64,000 nt of DNA from Secundilactobacillus hailunensis (lineage in GTDB: Bacteria > Bacillota > Bacilli > Lactobacillales > Lactobacillaceae). The translations under genes were made by a program, and so were the position numbers. Position 1 is the stretch's first letter. Each line of letters begins with the position of its first letter. Under the pieces are notes generated by a model. That model saw only the letters and a program-made list of their open reading frames with translations. It ran no database searches and had not been told where the DNA came from. The DNA is taken from positions 1 through 64,000 of the forward strand of contig NZ_BJDO01000005.1 in assembly GCF_005405185.1 (NCBI RefSeq), in the 5' to 3' direction. Of this stretch, positions 42,371 to 51,036 are shown in pieces.

Positions 42371-42480
42371 CTTCGAAATCTAACCAATTTGTGGCCTAAT
42401 TTCCTGATGATCACCAAAACCGCGTACTTTCAGCCAAAGCACTAAAATCATTTAATCATCAGTCACGCAAGGCTTGACTA

Positions 42481-42984
42481 TTAATCAACGCCTAACTTAT
42501 GACGCATATACGGTTTGATACCGCCAGCGTCAAGAATCTTAAGGGGTTGACCGGTGATTTTTTCAGATTTGAATTCTTCTCCAGTGGTTAAATCTTTAAC
42601 AACACCTTTATCAAGGTCAATTTTCAAATCATCACCATCTTTAACATGTTGACTGATTCCTTTGCAGATAACCGGTACCAATGACAAATTAACAGCGTTG
42701 CGGTAGAAGATTCGAGCAAACGAGTCCGCAATAACGGCACTGGCACCCATGTGCAGCATCGTAATGACGGCATGTTCACGACTCGAACCACAGCCATAAT
42801 TAGTCCCGGCAACGACGATTCCACCCTTAGGGAAGTTCTTACCAATGTTTTTATCCACACCCTCTAAGCAATGCTTACCGATTTCGACTGGATCAGTCAG
42901 TTCCAAGTAACGACCAGGATAAATTTGATCGGTATCAATATTGTTACCTAATACAATGATTTTTCCTTCAATTGTCGTTTTCAC
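42481..42984 (-). CDS. Aconitase-superfamily hydro-lyase, small subunit (LeuD/HacB-like)
   Basis: 167 residues from a GTG after GGGAGG, the short archaeal-type LeuD form. NNIDTDQIYPGRYLEL and the swivel motif [17 protein letters not shown] are present. In archaeal-type enzymes the residues between the conserved blocks set the substrate (isopropylmalate, homoaconitate, dimethylmalate or citramalate); this cannot be resolved by eye. A normal leuCD exists at 28112-29488, so this pair should have another substrate, probably a 2-substituted malate. Co-transcribed with the large subunit, 16 bp apart. Confidence 0.85.
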   Translation of the reverse strand: MKTTIEGKIIVLGNNIDTDQIYPGRYLELTDPVEIGKHCLEGVDKNIGKNFPKGGIVVAGTNYGCGSSREHAVITMLHMGASAVIADSFARIFYRNAVNLSLVPVICKGISQHVKDGDDLKIDLDKGVVKDLTTGEEFKSEKITGQPLKILDAGGIKPYMRHKLGVD

Positions 42985-43000
42985 AATTTATTCCTCCCTG

Positions 43001-44281
43001 TTAGTCTGTCACTTTAATTTCATCAAGATATGGTCTAGGGTCCGTAATCTTTCCGTTCAAGATACTAGAAGCAACGGCTGCTGGACTAGCCAAATAAATC
43101 TTGGCATCAACGGATCCCATCCGTCCTGGGAAGTTCCGGTTGGTACTGCTCATGCAAACTTCACCGGAAGCTAAAATTCCTTCGTGAATACCTAAACAAG
43201 CAGCACATCCAGGAGCGGCAATCGTTGCGCCAGCAAGAATTAAGTCTTTGATATACCCCTTTTCGATACATCTGCGCATCACTTCTGCTGAAGCGGGTAC
43301 AATATCTAGCCGTTTGAACTTTGGAATACGTTTGCCCTTAAGAATTTTGGCAGCAACTTCAATATCTTCGAATCGACCACCGGTACAGCTACCAATGTAG
43401 CCTTGATCAAGTTCAACATCACCGTCTTTAACAACGTCGGTCAAAGCATGAACGTTATCAACACTGTTTGGGCAAGATAGGGTTGGTTGCATTTTAGAAA
43501 CATCGAATTGGTGGCTTTCTTGATATTCAAAATCATCATCGGTGTATTGGACTTCAAAAGGTTTAACCGCCCGTTTTGAAACGTAGTCTAAAACGGCTTG
43601 GTTAGGTTGCATGTAAGCTGTTTTAGCACCCATTTCAACCGCCATGTTGCAAATCGTCATTCGACCGGCAACGCCCAGTTGGTCAACGTATGAACCGGTG
43701 AAGTCAATGGCTTTATAAACCGCGCCATCCGCTTTAAGTTTACCCAAAACGTTTAAGATAACGTCTTTAGGAAAGACCCCTTCAGGAGCTTCGCCATCTA
43801 GTCTAACTTCAATGATTTCAGGTACTCTAAACCATAGCTTACCAGTCAGGAGAATCGTTGCCATATCCGTTGCACCGACCCCCGTACCAAAGGCACCAAA
43901 CGCACCATGGGTAGTCGTATGAGAATCAGTGGCAACCAAGATCATCCCTGGATAAGCTAATCCAGCTTCTGGCATTACTTGGTGACAAACACCCGCATTC
44001 GTATCAAAATGATATTTCAAATTATTTTTCTTGGCAAATTCGCGCATTTCCTTGTGGTTTTGTGCGGCCTTTTCATCTGGAGCTGGTGCATAGTGATCAA
44101 AGACAAATGTGCACTTCGTATTGTCCCAAACCTTTTTACCACCCATTTCATAAAATGAATAAACCGTTTGTAAATACAAATCATTAATTTCCGCAAAATC
44201 AATGTCTGCGGTTACAATTTCTCCAGCTGAAACATGATCTTTTCCACTATTTTTTGCAAGAATCTTCTCTAAAGCATGCAT
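43001..44281 (-). CDS. Aconitase-superfamily hydro-lyase, large subunit (LeuC/HacA-like)
   Basis: About 426 residues from ATG 44281 (AAGGAG 8 bases upstream; the frame is open from a GTG three codons earlier). The cluster cysteines are in GYIGSCTGGR and APGCAACLGIH. The substrate-side motifs VATDSHTTTHGAFGAFGTGVGATD and STNRNFPGRMG are present. The short length and sequence style match the archaeal-type LeuC/homoaconitase/dimethylmalate dehydratase clade rather than the 458-residue bacterial LeuC at 28112. GntR control and diacid-metabolism neighbours suggest catabolism of a branched hydroxy diacid. Confidence 0.88.
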   Translation of the reverse strand: MHALEKILAKNSGKDHVSAGEIVTADIDFAEINDLYLQTVYSFYEMGGKKVWDNTKCTFVFDHYAPAPDEKAAQNHKEMREFAKKNNLKYHFDTNAGVCHQVMPEAGLAYPGMILVATDSHTTTHGAFGAFGTGVGATDMATILLTGKLWFRVPEIIEVRLDGEAPEGVFPKDVILNVLGKLKADGAVYKAIDFTGSYVDQLGVAGRMTICNMAVEMGAKTAYMQPNQAVLDYVSKRAVKPFEVQYTDDDFEYQESHQFDVSKMQPTLSCPNSVDNVHALTDVVKDGDVELDQGYIGSCTGGRFEDIEVAAKILKGKRIPKFKRLDIVPASAEVMRRCIEKGYIKDLILAGATIAAPGCAACLGIHEGILASGEVCMSSTNRNFPGRMGSVDAKIYLASPAAVASSILNGKITDPRPYLDEIKVTD

Positions 44282-44313
44282 ACCGTTCACTCCTTCTTAA
44301 AATTAGATATCGT

Positions 44314-44329
44314 ATATTGTATACAATAT
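44314..44329. promoter_or_regulatory. Candidate GntR operator before the hydro-lyase pair
   Basis: Perfect 16-bp palindrome ATATTGTATACAATAT, ~35 bp upstream of the large-subunit start. The TTGT-AT-ACAA core fits FCD-type GntR sites. Confidence 0.6.
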
Positions 44330-44488
44330 TATTGCTCTTGTTCCCAGTGAAATTCAATAGCAAAATTAGAATATCCTTAATATTCTTTTTTAGAATATCA
44401 TCAGCCACAATGAACACTCATCGGCTAAGCAACGCCTCCCGAAGTATCACCTTAAACCGCGTTAGGTCGGGTTATGTTTAAGAAATAA

Positions 44489-44533
44489 GAATAGCGGCTG
44501 GTTCCCTAAAGTTCCGGAAACCAGCCGCTATTC
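44489..44533 (-). terminator. Terminator of LysR copy 2
   Basis: GAATAGCGGCTGGTTcC pairs with GGAAACCAGCCGCTATTC. Confidence 0.85.
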
Positions 44534-44570
44534 TAGGTAACTAAACCGTATTTTGATACTCGGTTACTGA

Positions 44571-45482
44571 TCAATTCTGATAGTCACCATTTTGCGATAT
44601 TTTTAATTGTTTCAAAACTTTGATAAACCGTTTCTCATCAGCGGTCAATATGTAACCTTGCCAAGTAACAATGGAAATATTGAACCTTTCAGGTAATGGA
44701 TCCAGGATGGTCAAACAGGCCAGTGATTCTTTATCGGCAGGACTGATCACATCATGAACCAACAAACTGATCCCCAGATTTTCTTTGACTAGACTTGTGA
44801 TCCACAAAATATCTGGGGTTTTATAAATAATCGGTGGATTAACGCCCGCGAACTGACTAAAGGCTTTAAAGGCTTTAGGATGAACAAACTTATAGTTTAA
44901 CATGATAAATTCTTCATTAGCTAGTTCTTTAAAATAGACGTTGTTTTGATTGGCTAGTCGATGCTGACGGCTGACCACGATCACAAAAGGTCGGCTGCCA
45001 AGGTGCTTGACGTTTAATAAGGGATCGTGAAGCGGTAAAACTGAAGCCAGCAGTGCAATATCGATGGTTCCCTCTTTCACAGCAGTTAATAAACCACCAG
45101 AACCGGTCTCAACTACGTTTAAGCGCTGTAAAAGTCTGTTTTTTAGCAACTGACCAGCCAGTGAGGGGAAATACAGTGACCCGATGATCGGTGGCAGGCC
45201 AAAGCGAATTCTCGATAATTTTGCGTTTTCAATTTCTTGATGGGCCAAATTTAAATTGGCCGTAATCGCGCTGGCCTTCTCATATAATAATAATCCAGCC
45301 CGGGTAATTTCGGTTTGACTATGGGTTCGATCGACGTGAACCAATTCATCTTTAAATTCTCGTTCAAGTCGCTTGACCGCCTGAGTAATGGTTGGTTGCG
45401 ACACATTAAAAGCCTTAGCAACAGATGTATAATTTCGCTTTTCAACTAATGCTTTAAAGTAGGCGAGGTCTTTCGTATTCAT
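44571..45482 (-). CDS. LysR-family regulator, copy 2
   Basis: About 303 residues from the ATG aligned with copy 1 (MNTKDLAYFKALVEKRNYT). HTH FNVSQPTITQAVKRLEREF; the effector domain is very similar to that at 32897. AAGGAG is 13 bases before the ATG, longer than in copy 1 (8 bases), so translation may be weaker. It lies at the downstream end of the fum-frd-DASS-lar operon after a terminator. It is the most likely regulator of that operon, probably sensing a C4 diacid. Confidence 0.88.
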   Translation of the reverse strand: MNTKDLAYFKALVEKRNYTSVAKAFNVSQPTITQAVKRLEREFKDELVHVDRTHSQTEITRAGLLLYEKASAITANLNLAHQEIENAKLSRIRFGLPPIIGSLYFPSLAGQLLKNRLLQRLNVVETGSGGLLTAVKEGTIDIALLASVLPLHDPLLNVKHLGSRPFVIVVSRQHRLANQNNVYFKELANEEFIMLNYKFVHPKAFKAFSQFAGVNPPIIYKTPDILWITSLVKENLGISLLVHDVISPADKESLACLTILDPLPERFNISIVTWQGYILTADEKRFIKVLKQLKISQNGDYQN

Positions 45483-45592
45483 CTTTACTACACCGCTCCT
45501 TAGATGCAATTACACATCATAGTTTAGCAATAGCTTAGCACAAACGAAAAGATCGTGCTGGCTGGGCAATCCCAAGATCATTTCAAAACACA

Positions 45593-45630
45593 CAAAAAAA
45601 GACACAGCCACAATAAATGTGACTGTGCCG
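45593..45630 (-). terminator. Terminator of the lar operon
   Basis: GACACAGCCACA and TGTGACTGTGCC stem, with an A-run on the left giving U on the minus strand. Confidence 0.8.
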
Positions 45631-45711
45631 ATTGGATCTCAACAGGAGCTAGTTAACAGCGACTTAAGAAGCCACCAGCAAACCGGATTGACCTGAATTT
45701 TCCACTACTTA

Positions 45712-46542
45712 TTACTTATAAGCCTTTACTTGGTCATCACTAAGTTCGTCATTCATATGGCCGCTTACAAAACCACCAAGATCTAACGAGACATACTTAA
45801 AGCCCAAGCCCTTCAATGTTTCATTGACGCTTGCACCCATGGTTAATAAGGCGGTCATTTTATCTGCAGGGACTTCAATTCTAGCCACTGTATCATGTAC
45901 TCTAACACGGACAGTACCAAAACCTAATGACCGCAGATAAGCTTCCGACTTCATAACCATATCGATCTTTTCTTGGGTAATCGTGGTGTTATAAGGGAAT
46001 CTTGAAGACACACTGCATGACGGTACCTTGTTCCAATTAGTGAGTTGATATTGACGAGCTAGGTCACGCACATCAGCTTTGGTAAAGCCATTGATCTCCA
46101 GTGGACTAACAGCTTTTTCTTCATCCCGGGCTTTTAAACCTGGACGGTAATCAGCAAGATCATCATAGATGATGCCATCAAAAACAACACCGCTTTGATA
46201 TTGTGCTTTAAGTTCATTCATCCGTTCATAAAACAGCTTTTTAGCCGCATACCAGCTGTTGGCCGTGTTATGACGAATATCGTCATTGGCTAAGTACGAA
46301 ATTTGGGTTTCAACAACTTCTACACCCAGTGAACGACCTAATGCAATTGCTTTGTTAAACTCTTCATCGCTAAAAAGTTCAGAATTAGCAACAACCGCTT
46401 TCACATTTTGACTGCCTAATTGATTCATGGCAGCCTTTAAAATAACCGTGCTGTCAATGCCACCAGAAAATGCGACCAGTGCTGAGTGATACTGTTTAAC
46501 AGTTGCATTCAATGCTTCTTCTTTGCTCATTACTATATCCAT
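45712..46542 (-). CDS. larE: Nickel-pincer cofactor sulfur transferase LarE
   Basis: 276 residues. The PP-loop SGGIDST near residue 26 binds ATP for AMPylation of the LarB product. The segment KVPSCSVSSRFPY carries one Cys at the place of the sacrificial sulfur-donor Cys (Cys176 in the Lactiplantibacillus enzyme). No three-Cys cluster is seen, so it is the single-turnover type that becomes dehydroalanine. It sulfurates both carboxylates of the pyridinium precursor. Last gene of the operon, 17 bp after larC. Confidence 0.93.
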   Translation of the reverse strand: MDIVMSKEEALNATVKQYHSALVAFSGGIDSTVILKAAMNQLGSQNVKAVVANSELFSDEEFNKAIALGRSLGVEVVETQISYLANDDIRHNTANSWYAAKKLFYERMNELKAQYQSGVVFDGIIYDDLADYRPGLKARDEEKAVSPLEINGFTKADVRDLARQYQLTNWNKVPSCSVSSRFPYNTTITQEKIDMVMKSEAYLRSLGFGTVRVRVHDTVARIEVPADKMTALLTMGASVNETLKGLGFKYVSLDLGGFVSGHMNDELSDDQVKAYK

Positions 46543-46559
46543 GATATTCCCTCCGATTT

Positions 46560-47795
46560 CTAACCTTGATAGCGTTTCTTAATATTGTCATACACTGTAT
46601 CCAATGATAAATCAAATTTGTCAGCGATCTCTTTGCAATCCTCATACTCCGGAGTGATCCGCTTAACAGCTTTAAAACTGGCAATTTTTATTCGAACTGG
46701 CATATTTTTATAAGTTATTTTTTCAAAACTTCTCTGCATGATCGTTCTTTCGTACGGGATGTATCTGACACCCTTAGCAGTCGTATATTTGAAAACCAGT
46801 TCCGTTAACTTATCTTGATCCTGTTTTTTTACTAGTAAAGTCAACTTAGTTCCTGGTCGATTTTTCTTCATCTGAATCGGGATAAAGAACGCATCTAGCG
46901 CGCCGTTGGCTAACAATTTATCCATCGCGTAGCCCAGACTTTCGGCAGTCTGATCATCAATATTGGTTTCAATTTGAACCACCTGATCATGCGTCCCCGA
47001 AACATCGATATGGGAATCGGTCTTCTCGAGAATAAAGACCCGTAATGCGTTAAACAGACCAGTATCGCGTTTACCAAACCCGTAACCAATTTTTTGAATA
47101 TCGTCATTTTGATCAAGTGAACTGAATTCACTCACGAATTCTTTAACGATTCCTAAACCAGTTGGGGTCAGCAGTTCCGTGTGAACATTGACGTTTTGTT
47201 TGACTGGGATTGTTCGTTCAGTTAGCATCTGTGAGACTGCGGGGACGGGAACCGGCATCCGGCCATGAGCAACATCGATAAAACCGGTGCCATCTGTAAT
47301 GGTCGAACACTTAACGTCATCAACACCCAACAGCTCCATGGCAATGCAGGAACCGACAATATCAACGATGGAATCTAGAGCGCCGACCTCGTGAAAATGA
47401 ACTTCATTCAGCGGCACGTTATGAACCTTAGATTCAGCCCGACCAATATCTTGGAAAATTGAAATGGCGTGTTTTTTAACCGTCTCGGATAATTGACTGT
47501 TCTCAATTAACTTAACAATATCGTCAAGATGGCGACCATGATGATGCCCATGGTGTTCCTGCTCGCGATGTTCAATGAAGCCGTGATCTTTTTCTTCACC
47601 CGAGTCCAAAACAACATCAAAGTTAGTGCCATAAATGGCGCTTTTGGCAATTCGTTCAGCCGTCAAAGTGTAGCCGCTGACGTGCAGTTTCTTTAATTCT
47701 GCTTCAATATCGTGAATATCAACGCCTAAATCAATCAGCGCTCCAAGGAACATATCGCCACTCATACCCGAAAACGCATCTAAATACAAAGTCTT
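46560..47795 (-). CDS. larC: Nickel-pincer cofactor nickel insertase LarC, unsplit
   Basis: About 412 residues from the ATG starting MKTLYLDAFSGMSGDMFLGAL (the frame is open 6 codons earlier). A His-rich stretch near residue 80 (EHHGHHHGRH) probably binds Ni. NEVHFHEVGALDSIVDIVG, THTELLTPTGLG-type and ETNIDDQTAE segments follow. LarC uses CTP to insert Ni into the pincer cofactor. In Lactiplantibacillus plantarum larC is expressed as LarC1/LarC2 through a frameshift; here it is one open frame. It lies between larB (5-24 bp) and larE. Confidence 0.92.
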   Translation of the reverse strand, partial: KTLYLDAFSGMSGDMFLGALIDLGVDIHDIEAELKKLHVSGYTLTAERIAKSAIYGTNFDVVLDSGEEKDHGFIEHREQEHHGHHHGRHLDDIVKLIENSQLSETVKKHAISIFQDIGRAESKVHNVPLNEVHFHEVGALDSIVDIVGSCIAMELLGVDDVKCSTITDGTGFIDVAHGRMPVPVPAVSQMLTERTIPVKQNVNVHTELLTPTGLGIVKEFVSEFSSLDQNDDIQKIGYGFGKRDTGLFNALRVFILEKTDSHIDVSGTHDQVVQIETNIDDQTAESLGYAMDKLLANGALDAFFIPIQMKKNRPGTKLTLLVKKQDQDKLTELVFKYTTAKGVRYIPYERTIMQRSFEKITYKNMPVRIKIASFKAVKRITPEYEDCKEIADKFDLSLDTVYDNIKKRYQG

Positions 47796-47818
47796 CATTA
47801 CTTTAACCCTCAATTCAT

Positions 47819-48562
47819 CTACATATGATTAATCACACTGGCAGAATAAGCAGCGCCAAAACCGTTATCAATGTTCACGACCGTTACCCCTTCTGCACAG
47901 GAATTTAGCATCGTTAAAAGTGCGCTGAGACCGTTAAAACTGCTGCCGTAGCCAATACTAGTTGGTAATGCAATGACGGGGCTTGCAACTAGGCCGCCAA
48001 CCACGCTGGCCAATGCACCATCCATGCCAGCTGCTACAATGACAACTTTGGCGCCTCGAATGACGTCTAAATGTTCGAATAGCCGGTGAATGCCAGCAAC
48101 TCCCACGTCATAAACACGTTCAACACGATTACCAAACGTTTCGGCCGTTACAGCCGCTTCTTCAGTAATCGGAATATCAGAGGTTCCCGCACTGACGATT
48201 GCAATATATGAATCTGGTGAGGCCGTCATTTTGTCGCCAATAACTAAGCAACGCGCGGTTTGATAGTATTTTGCCTGTGCAATTTTTTGAGAAACATAGT
48301 GGGCTTTTTCAGGAGAAATTCTGGTACATAAAACGACTTGCTCATTTTCCCGAAACTTTTCGATAATTGCGGTGATTTGTTCAGCAGTCTTTCCTTCACC
48401 AAAAACGGTTTCCGGATAACCCGTTCTTTGCTGACGTTCTAAATCAAGATCAGCAAACGGCAAAGCCTCTTTATTCGTGACCAATTTTTGCCTAGCCGTA
48501 TCAACATCGATGTCGTGTCGCTGGACTGCCTTTAAAATGTCGATCATCTTATCTTGCCCCAT
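47819..48562 (-). CDS. larB: Nickel-pincer cofactor carboxylase/hydrolase LarB
   Basis: 247 residues. The C-terminal ~150 residues form the AIR-carboxylase (PurE)-like domain: [52 protein letters not shown]. LarB carboxylates nicotinic acid adenine dinucleotide and cleaves the phosphoanhydride to make the pincer precursor. A GGAGGG site precedes the ATG. Tightly spaced between larA (19 bp) and larC. Confidence 0.94.
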   Translation of the reverse strand: MGQDKMIDILKAVQRHDIDVDTARQKLVTNKEALPFADLDLERQQRTGYPETVFGEGKTAEQITAIIEKFRENEQVVLCTRISPEKAHYVSQKIAQAKYYQTARCLVIGDKMTASPDSYIAIVSAGTSDIPITEEAAVTAETFGNRVERVYDVGVAGIHRLFEHLDVIRGAKVVIVAAGMDGALASVVGGLVASPVIALPTSIGYGSSFNGLSALLTMLNSCAEGVTVVNIDNGFGAAYSASVINHM

Positions 48563-48581
48563 AGCGTCTCCCTCCTAAAAT

Positions 48582-49838
48582 CTACTTCGTTACTTCTGGA
48601 ACCGTCATTGAACCAGCTGGTAAAACAATCACACTTGCGCTATCACCCTTCTCTGCCAGAGCCGCTGCATAGGCCTTTTTAAGGTCATGGAACGGCTTAA
48701 AGTGAACGTTTTCCATTTCCTCGTCAGTTAGATCAGTAACCGCCCAAGTCTGCGCCCAAATATCAATTTGAGCCATTTTAGCTGCTTTATGGTATCCCAG
48801 TTTCCAACTAGAATGAATTTTGTCCAATACCGCTTGAGGATCCTTTTCCGAACTTAGCAGATCATAGAAAGGCTTAGGACCAATGCCAGTCCGGCACTTA
48901 GCGACCAGAATTAAAATGCCATCCTTGTTTAAGGCTAATTTGCCGTTATCAAGTGCTTTTTGTGATTGATACAGATCAACATCCATTGGGTATGGTGCCA
49001 CTGAAATGACAATGTCAGCCTTGTGCGGGATCTGAACGCCATAGACTTCTTTAGCCTTATCGATACCAGCGTAAAATGATTTAGTTAAATCGCCAGTCGT
49101 GACTGCATAGATTTCATGGCTGCTATCGAGCACCATTTCAATTGCAAAGATATGGATGTCTTTTAACACATGCATGGCATCCATCATGTCTTCGTGAACT
49201 GGATTACCATCTAATGCTAATGCCCGTGCTGAATCCTGTAAGGCCAAATAATGGTTTTGAGAAATCGTATCATAGGAAGCTACCCCTGGCAGGAAAGATT
49301 TCCGACCACCCGTATAGCCAGCAAAATAGTGCGGTTCAATTGAACTGATTGGCACTACTTTATCCGCATCCGCCACAATTTTATTAATGTACATTTCAGT
49401 TCCGTTAGACGATTTCCCGAGAAATTCCATTTCGTCATTGTGACAATCATGGCAATGAATCCGGTTCTTCTGCTTCAAGTCTTGATAAATGTCTTTCCCA
49501 AAAATAAAGTTATATTCTTCTTCAGTAGGTGCCCGGTGGACCCCAGTGGCAATAATAAAGTAAATATTTTTATCTTTGATCTTGGGATAAATATGACTCA
49601 AAACTTTGGCGGTTGGTGTTGGTCGTGTTCCATCATTAACGATAAAGACGACTCGTTCATCAGTATCCATAAACTTTTCAAAGGCTTCTGAATCAAACGG
49701 ATTGTCTAAGGCTTCATCAATAGCTGAATCTTGATCCACTTTTTCAACTTTATTGGGATTAAAAACCCCCGTCAACTGTGAATCCTGAACATCAATATTA
49801 AATTCTTCATCTTTTCCGTATGGTACTCTGACTTTCAA
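48582..49838 (-). CDS. larA: LarA-family nickel-dependent 2-hydroxyacid racemase/epimerase (malate racemase candidate)
   Basis: 418 residues from a TTG at 49838 preceded by GAGGGGTGAT; this gives the standard MKVRVPYGKDEEF start. Key family residues are visible: NDGTRPTPT (substrate-side Arg), GVHRAPTEEE (catalytic His), EPHYFAGYTGGRKSFLPG (second catalytic His and the Lys that anchors the pincer cofactor), QNHYLAL (Ni-ligand His) and YQSQKALDNG (Gln/Lys pair). Archetypal LarA racemises lactate. Here it is co-transcribed with fumarase, fumarate reductase and a C4-diacid carrier, so malate or a related diacid is the more likely substrate. This is inferred from context, not from specificity residues. 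Confidence 0.9.
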   Translation of the reverse strand: MKVRVPYGKDEEFNIDVQDSQLTGVFNPNKVEKVDQDSAIDEALDNPFDSEAFEKFMDTDERVVFIVNDGTRPTPTAKVLSHIYPKIKDKNIYFIIATGVHRAPTEEEYNFIFGKDIYQDLKQKNRIHCHDCHNDEMEFLGKSSNGTEMYINKIVADADKVVPISSIEPHYFAGYTGGRKSFLPGVASYDTISQNHYLALQDSARALALDGNPVHEDMMDAMHVLKDIHIFAIEMVLDSSHEIYAVTTGDLTKSFYAGIDKAKEVYGVQIPHKADIVISVAPYPMDVDLYQSQKALDNGKLALNKDGILILVAKCRTGIGPKPFYDLLSSEKDPQAVLDKIHSSWKLGYHKAAKMAQIDIWAQTWAVTDLTDEEMENVHFKPFHDLKKAYAAALAEKGDSASVIVLPAGSMTVPEVTK

Positions 49839-49867
49839 AAGATCACCCCTCAATATTTAGTCTGATT

Positions 49868-50929
49868 CTAGTGAATCGCTTTTTCCTTCTTGTTTAAACC
49901 GAAATAATACCAACCGAATAACGATACTGACCATAACACAACGAATAGCACCACTAAGCCAATTCCCAAATGGAAGAAGTTCAGCCCCTCTGCCCATGAA
50001 ATTAAAGGATTATCAACTTTAAAAATAAGCTTAAAGGCTAATAATAAATTAACCATCCCAGAAAACAGCGCAGCAAGTACGGAAAGTCCCGTTAAAATCA
50101 TATTGTAATAAACCTTTCGTACCGGGGATGAAAACACCCAAGAATAAGCCGTACTCATAAAAATACCATCACTGGTATCAAGAAAACACATACCAGAGGT
50201 AAACAGCAATGGAAAAGATAGTACGGCATACCATGGCACCCCTTGACTCGTAGTAACTGCAGAAGTCGCCAGCACCGCAATTTGAGTTGCAGTATCAAAC
50301 CCCAACCCAAATAGAAATCCAATGCAGACAATTTGCCAATTATGATTGATCAGGTGAAGCATTTTCTCAAAAATCAGGTAAATCTTTGATTTCTCAATTT
50401 TAACTTCTTTGGCTGACTTATCTAAGTGCTTAAATTCCTTCCAGATATTCAGAAAGATAAAAACGTTGACAATCGCTAAGAAAATCAGCGTGACACCAGC
50501 AAAGGTCGTGCCGATAATACTACCAACACTCTTTAGTCCTGGTAAGAGTTTCTTGGATAACTCCACGAAGAAAATCGTCACAACGGCCATCAAAATTACC
50601 ACTAAGGAATGCCCCAGTGAAAAACTAAAACCGACCCCGTGGGTGTTACGTCCATCATTGATCATTTTTCGGGTAATGTTGTCAATTGCAGTAATGTGAT
50701 CAACATCAAAAGCGTGCTGCAACCCAAAAGCAAAGGACAGGAAGGCCATTGATAATAGTGACGGGTATTTCGCCATATAGGAAATTACCAAAAACGTACC
50801 AGTAATAAACATTACTAACACAACGCCCCCATATTTAAGAATATCTGGCATCAGCGGGTACTTATAACGTTTTTGCACAAAATCACCAACTTTCATTGAC
50901 TTAACAGACAATTTCGCACGATATTTCAA
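49868..50929 (-). CDS. NiCoT-family nickel/cobalt permease
   Basis: Up to 353 residues with 8 membrane segments. The metal-selecting signature QHAFDVDHITAIDN in TM II and FSLGHSLVV, LGFDTATQ and GMCFLDTSDG complete the HoxN/NixA family motifs. It would import Ni2+ across the cytoplasmic membrane to feed the lar cofactor. The start is uncertain: TTG at 50929 or ATG at 50896, neither with a good ribosome binding site. A hairpin with AAGGAG in its loop lies just upstream (50948-50981). It lies 29 bp before larA on the same strand. A dedicated Ni importer inside the operon argues that LarA is the reason for the operon. Confidence 0.92.
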   Translation of the reverse strand: MKYRAKLSVKSMKVGDFVQKRYKYPLMPDILKYGGVVLVMFITGTFLVISYMAKYPSLLSMAFLSFAFGLQHAFDVDHITAIDNITRKMINDGRNTHGVGFSFSLGHSLVVILMAVVTIFFVELSKKLLPGLKSVGSIIGTTFAGVTLIFLAIVNVFIFLNIWKEFKHLDKSAKEVKIEKSKIYLIFEKMLHLINHNWQIVCIGFLFGLGFDTATQIAVLATSAVTTSQGVPWYAVLSFPLLFTSGMCFLDTSDGIFMSTAYSWVFSSPVRKVYYNMILTGLSVLAALFSGMVNLLLAFKLIFKVDNPLISWAEGLNFFHLGIGLVVLFVVLWSVSLFGWYYFGLNKKEKAIH

Positions 50930-50947
50930 ATTGTAGTTGATAGACCA

Positions 50948-50981
50948 ATAAACTTCTTGGAATTATCTCCTTGAAGTTTAT
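50948..50981 (-). repeat. Intercistronic hairpin before the nickel permease
   Basis: ATAAACTTC pairs with GAAGTTTAT; the loop contains AAGGAG. It may be an mRNA processing/stabilising hairpin or a translational switch. Confidence 0.45.
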
Positions 50982-51036
50982 CGTCAGTTTATTCATTAAT
51001 TTTTGACTTCCCGTTCAGATAAATTGATTGCTATGT

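Noticed and set aside
48582-49838. Plain lactate racemase assignment for LarA
   Set aside because: Sequence fits the family, but the operon lacks larD and is fused to fumarate/malate genes, so the lactate role was not asserted.
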